Origin: Deltaproteobacteria bacterium
Lineage (GTDB): Bacteria > Desulfobacterota > Desulfarculia > Adiutricales > Adiutricaceae
Assembly (NCBI GenBank): GCA_031277995.1
Contig: JAITLH010000200.1
Coordinates: 1-16,081, forward strand
Length of the DNA stretch: 16,081 bases
Reading direction: 5' to 3'
Below, one piece after another: positions 14,215 to 16,081 of this stretch. The notes below the pieces were generated by a model, which did not search any database, was not told where the DNA came from, and saw nothing but the letters and a program-made list of their open reading frames with translations. Every line of letters begins with the position of its first letter. Within the stretch, counting starts at the first letter, position 1. The position numbers and the translations under genes are program-made.

Positions 14215-15292
14215 AGGGTTCCAAAGCCTGGGGGGGCAGGGGAAACAATATTTCCGGGAGCCGGCCGCCCTTCTCAACCGGCTTACGCCAGATAAAGGGT
14301 TCGGCGTCTTTGTCATAAACCTCGATAAAGTCGCTTATGGCCTTGGTCAATTCGCCCGGGTTCAAAAAGCCGTCGCCGCGTATGGAGTTTGAGGTCAGGA
14401 CGCTAAACCAAATACCGATGGAGCTAAGCCAGGCCGCCAACGATGGCGCGTGGTGAAAGACATATACGGGGCGCGTGTCCCACAACGTTATTTTTTTATG
14501 GGAGGCGCGATTGTCCATAATCACGTGGTACTCGCGATTTGGGGAGTGGTCAAGGCCAATCTGCCCCAAAAATTCGCCCGCGCCCATTTTTCTTTTTACG
14601 CTGGTTATTTTCTCTTTTATTTGCTCGGTCGCCACCTTTAGCGCCCCGGCCAAGTTTAGGGCGCCATGGTCATCAAGGTAATCCCTTAAGCCCATGACCA
14701 ACTTTTTGTGCGTCGTCAAGACGTAACCTTGGGGCCGCCCCTCGCCTTGGGGGCTTTTGTTCTCCTCCACGCAAACGACCATGGCGTTTACCGGGGGATT
14801 TAGATACAAGCCCACGATGTCGACGCGCTTGACCGAAAAGTCCTCGCTGACGTTTACGTTAAAGTTCCAATGCTTTTGGGGTAATATTTGCTCCTCGCGC
14901 AATACGCGCCTAGCCACGTCATCGGGGACGCCCAAGGCCTTAGCCAGGGCCACCCCATCCCAAGCGGATTTTCCTTTTGGCGGCGGCGTATCCAATAGAT
15001 CCAATATGGACTCCCGAATTTTTTCGTGATCGTACAACGGGTAGCCGGCCCGAGGCAAATCGTTAAGCCCTTCCAGCCCGTCTTTTATAAATCGGTGACG
15101 CCACTTGGAAACCGTGTTGGGCATTACCCCCAACTCATGGGCGATGGCCAGGTCGGTTTTTCCCTCCATGGATTTAAGGATTATTTTGGCCTTTTCCGCC
15201 CGCCTTAGCTTCTGGTTGCCATCAATGGCCCAGTCCCTCAAGGTTTGTAAAACCTCGTCGGAACACTGGGGTCTTTCGGAAACGCGAGCCAT
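14213..15292 (-). CDS. IS630-family transposase-like protein, catalytic residues apparently lost
   Basis: A 359-residue protein from the ATG at 15292, preferred because GGGAGGTGA (15297-15305) precedes it. The in-frame ATG at 15322 overlaps a TATAAT and lacks a ribosome site. The N-terminus (about 15-75) is a helix-turn-helix with VMPNTVSKWRHRF, and IS630-family landmarks follow: DIVGLYLNPP (158-167), VIMDNRASHK (257-266), AAWLSSIGIWFSVLT (286-300) and the late PFIWRKP (332-338). The middle DDE aspartate is Asp260. The usual CVDEKS motif reads CVEENKS (Glu176 in place of Asp), and the usual WLNQVE-WF motif reads WLSSIGIWF, with Gly293 in place of the catalytic Glu. The length is normal and there is no frameshift. 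It may be a decaying element or a domesticated DNA-binding protein. I found no convincing terminal inverted repeats. Confidence 0.85.
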   Translation of the reverse strand: MARVSERPQCSDEVLQTLRDWAIDGNQKLRRAEKAKIILKSMEGKTDLAIAHELGVMPNTVSKWRHRFIKDGLEGLNDLPRAGYPLYDHEKIRESILDLLDTPPPKGKSAWDGVALAKALGVPDDVARRVLREEQILPQKHWNFNVNVSEDFSVKRVDIVGLYLNPPVNAMVVCVEENKSPQGEGRPQGYVLTTHKKLVMGLRDYLDDHGALNLAGALKVATEQIKEKITSVKRKMGAGEFLGQIGLDHSPNREYHVIMDNRASHKKITLWDTRPVYVFHHAPSLAAWLSSIGIWFSVLTSNSIRGDGFLNPGELTKAISDFIEVYDKDAEPFIWRKPVEKGGRLPEILFPLPPQALEP

Positions 15293-15313
15293 GTTTTCAC
15301 CTCCCTTTTCGAC

Positions 15314-15319
15314 ATTATA
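15314..15319 (-). promoter_or_regulatory. -10 box of the transposase-like gene
   Basis: A perfect TATAAT on the minus strand lies 22 bases before the chosen ATG and overlaps the alternative upstream ATG, which argues against the longer reading. No good -35 is seen; the 17-base position reads GCTCGC. Confidence 0.4.
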
Positions 15320-15752
15320 CATTCCGTAAAAAAATAAGGCGAGCGAGCCAAAACGCCCAGCCTAAAAAAGCAAACCAAGCCAAACTTTTGGAATTTTTTA
15401 CCGAGAGGTTGCCAAATCGCCTCCATTGTGGCATAGTCAATCATCGGACGATTCAAAGGACCAAGCCAAGTTCCCGCTATTTACGATCGCGGTAGTCTTG
15501 CCTACTTTTTTGACTAAAATTAGACCTTCTTAAGCCATTTTTATCCCTAAAATATACCACGCGCAAGCTAAAAAAAGTTATTTGTTTTATCTTTTCACCG
15601 CTAAGTTACTTTTTATAACTTTTACGCGCCATTTAACGCCCTTGGCCAGCCAAACAAAAGTCGCTTTGAAGCCTTAAAATACCCATTCGTTTATAAAAAA
15701 ATATTCGTTTGACCGCATGGCTAAGGGTTAACCCGGATTTTCGCACGGAAGG

Positions 15753-15815
15753 CCCAATCGGCGCGGTTTTTTTCAAAGCCGTGAGCGTTTGACCCCTGGC
15801 CGAGATTGGGTTTTT
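15753..15815 (+). ncRNA. Candidate structured RNA or terminator
   Basis: CCCAATCGGC (15753-15762) pairs with GCC-GA-GATTGGG (15799-15810), ten base pairs with a two-base bulge. It encloses a 36-base region and is followed by T5 (15811-15815). No protein gene on the plus strand precedes it. A small RNA with its own terminator is possible but unproven. Confidence 0.25.
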
Positions 15816-16001
15816 AAGCCATAAACGTTTGTCTTTAGGTTTTTTTTGATTTTTTTAATCAGTAAAGATTTAAACCCTGGCTACGTTTGGTTTTTTTAAG
15901 AAATAAACTCTAATTCCCATTTTTTTATGGCTAGAAAAAAATTAATTTTACGATACTCTTTAATTTTCGGCTATAAAGTTCGAAACCTTTAAATTTTAAT
16001 T

Positions 16002-16072
16002 AATTTCAGGTCTAGCCTGAAAATTCAAAATTATAAATAATTTTGAAATGCGAGTATTTTTTTTAGACTCGC
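16002..16072. repeat. Three consecutive inverted repeats at the right edge
   Basis: In order: TTTCAGG/CCTGAAA around TCTAG (16004-16022); TTCAAAATTAT with ATAATTTTGAA, a perfect 11-base inverted repeat with a two-base centre (16024-16047); and GCGAGT/ACTCGC around an 11-base T-rich loop (16050-16072). The window ends nine bases later, so the gene they serve is not visible. Confidence 0.55.
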
Positions 16073-16081
16073 GAAGGTGTG

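Larger units (their letters stand above)
15323..16081. other. Long gene-free stretch to the right edge
   Basis: No supportable coding sequence is present in these 759 bases. They are AT-rich with many T-runs and contain a GGGTTAACCC palindrome (15725-15734), an ATTCGTTT pair 18 bases apart (15685-15692, 15703-15710), a long-range stem (15753-15815) and three consecutive hairpins at the edge (16002-16072). The left part may include the non-coding end of the transposase-like element. Confidence 0.6.

Noticed and set aside
14158..15345. Possible terminal inverted repeats of an IS630 element
   Set aside because: The best pair (about 14161-14180 and 15324-15345) shares only scattered matches and no clean TA duplication.
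15238..15456. 72-residue minus-strand frame upstream of the transposase-like gene
   Set aside because: It overlaps the transposase-like start in another frame and shows no recognisable domain; a relic cannot be excluded.
15685..15889. Recurring CGTTTG words as a possible CRISPR or iteron array
   Set aside because: The shared word is six bases, spacing is irregular and flanks differ.

Overview
The window looks like a bacterial chromosome segment. Its coding DNA is GC-rich and its gaps are AT-rich and full of A or T homopolymer runs. Genes have clear Shine-Dalgarno sites, and the kinase and inner-membrane-type proteins suit a Gram-negative cell. A Desulfobacterota-like anaerobe is my best guess, but it rests only on gene content and composition and is weak. 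I see no rRNA, tRNA or CRISPR array.

The left part (about 70-6100) is a compact dicarboxylate module. On the minus strand a 2-hydroxycarboxylate:Na+ symporter (1478-2821) is followed by a short malic enzyme (182-1369) and a strong terminator (71-115). Divergently, a CitA/DcuS-type sensor kinase (3555-5234) precedes a CitB/DcuR-type response regulator (5388-6098, GTG start). The likely logic is that the kinase senses an external C4-dicarboxylate or hydroxy acid and its regulator activates the transporter/malic enzyme operon; malate enters with sodium and is oxidatively decarboxylated to pyruvate. The 733-base divergent gap holds direct repeats placed where an activator would bind upstream of the transporter promoter, several hairpins, and a textbook G-quadruplex pattern on the kinase-sense strand.

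The middle (6366-12701) is one giant gene for a 2111-residue DUF4011-type superfamily 1 helicase with a Vsr-like nuclease domain and a DUF3320-like tail. This is the general layout of single-gene anti-phage helicase-nucleases. Unusually, it appears to carry a GreA/GreB C-terminal-like domain between nuclease and tail, and about 945 residues separate helicase motifs I and II.

The right part holds a membrane-anchored protein with an Ala/Pro/Glu-rich stalk and two similar beta-rich domains (12985-14148). It converges across a shared bidirectional terminator with an IS630-family transposase-like gene (14213-15292) that is full length but seems to have lost catalytic residues. The last 760 bases have no gene I can support, but contain several inverted repeats that may be RNA structures or regulatory sites.
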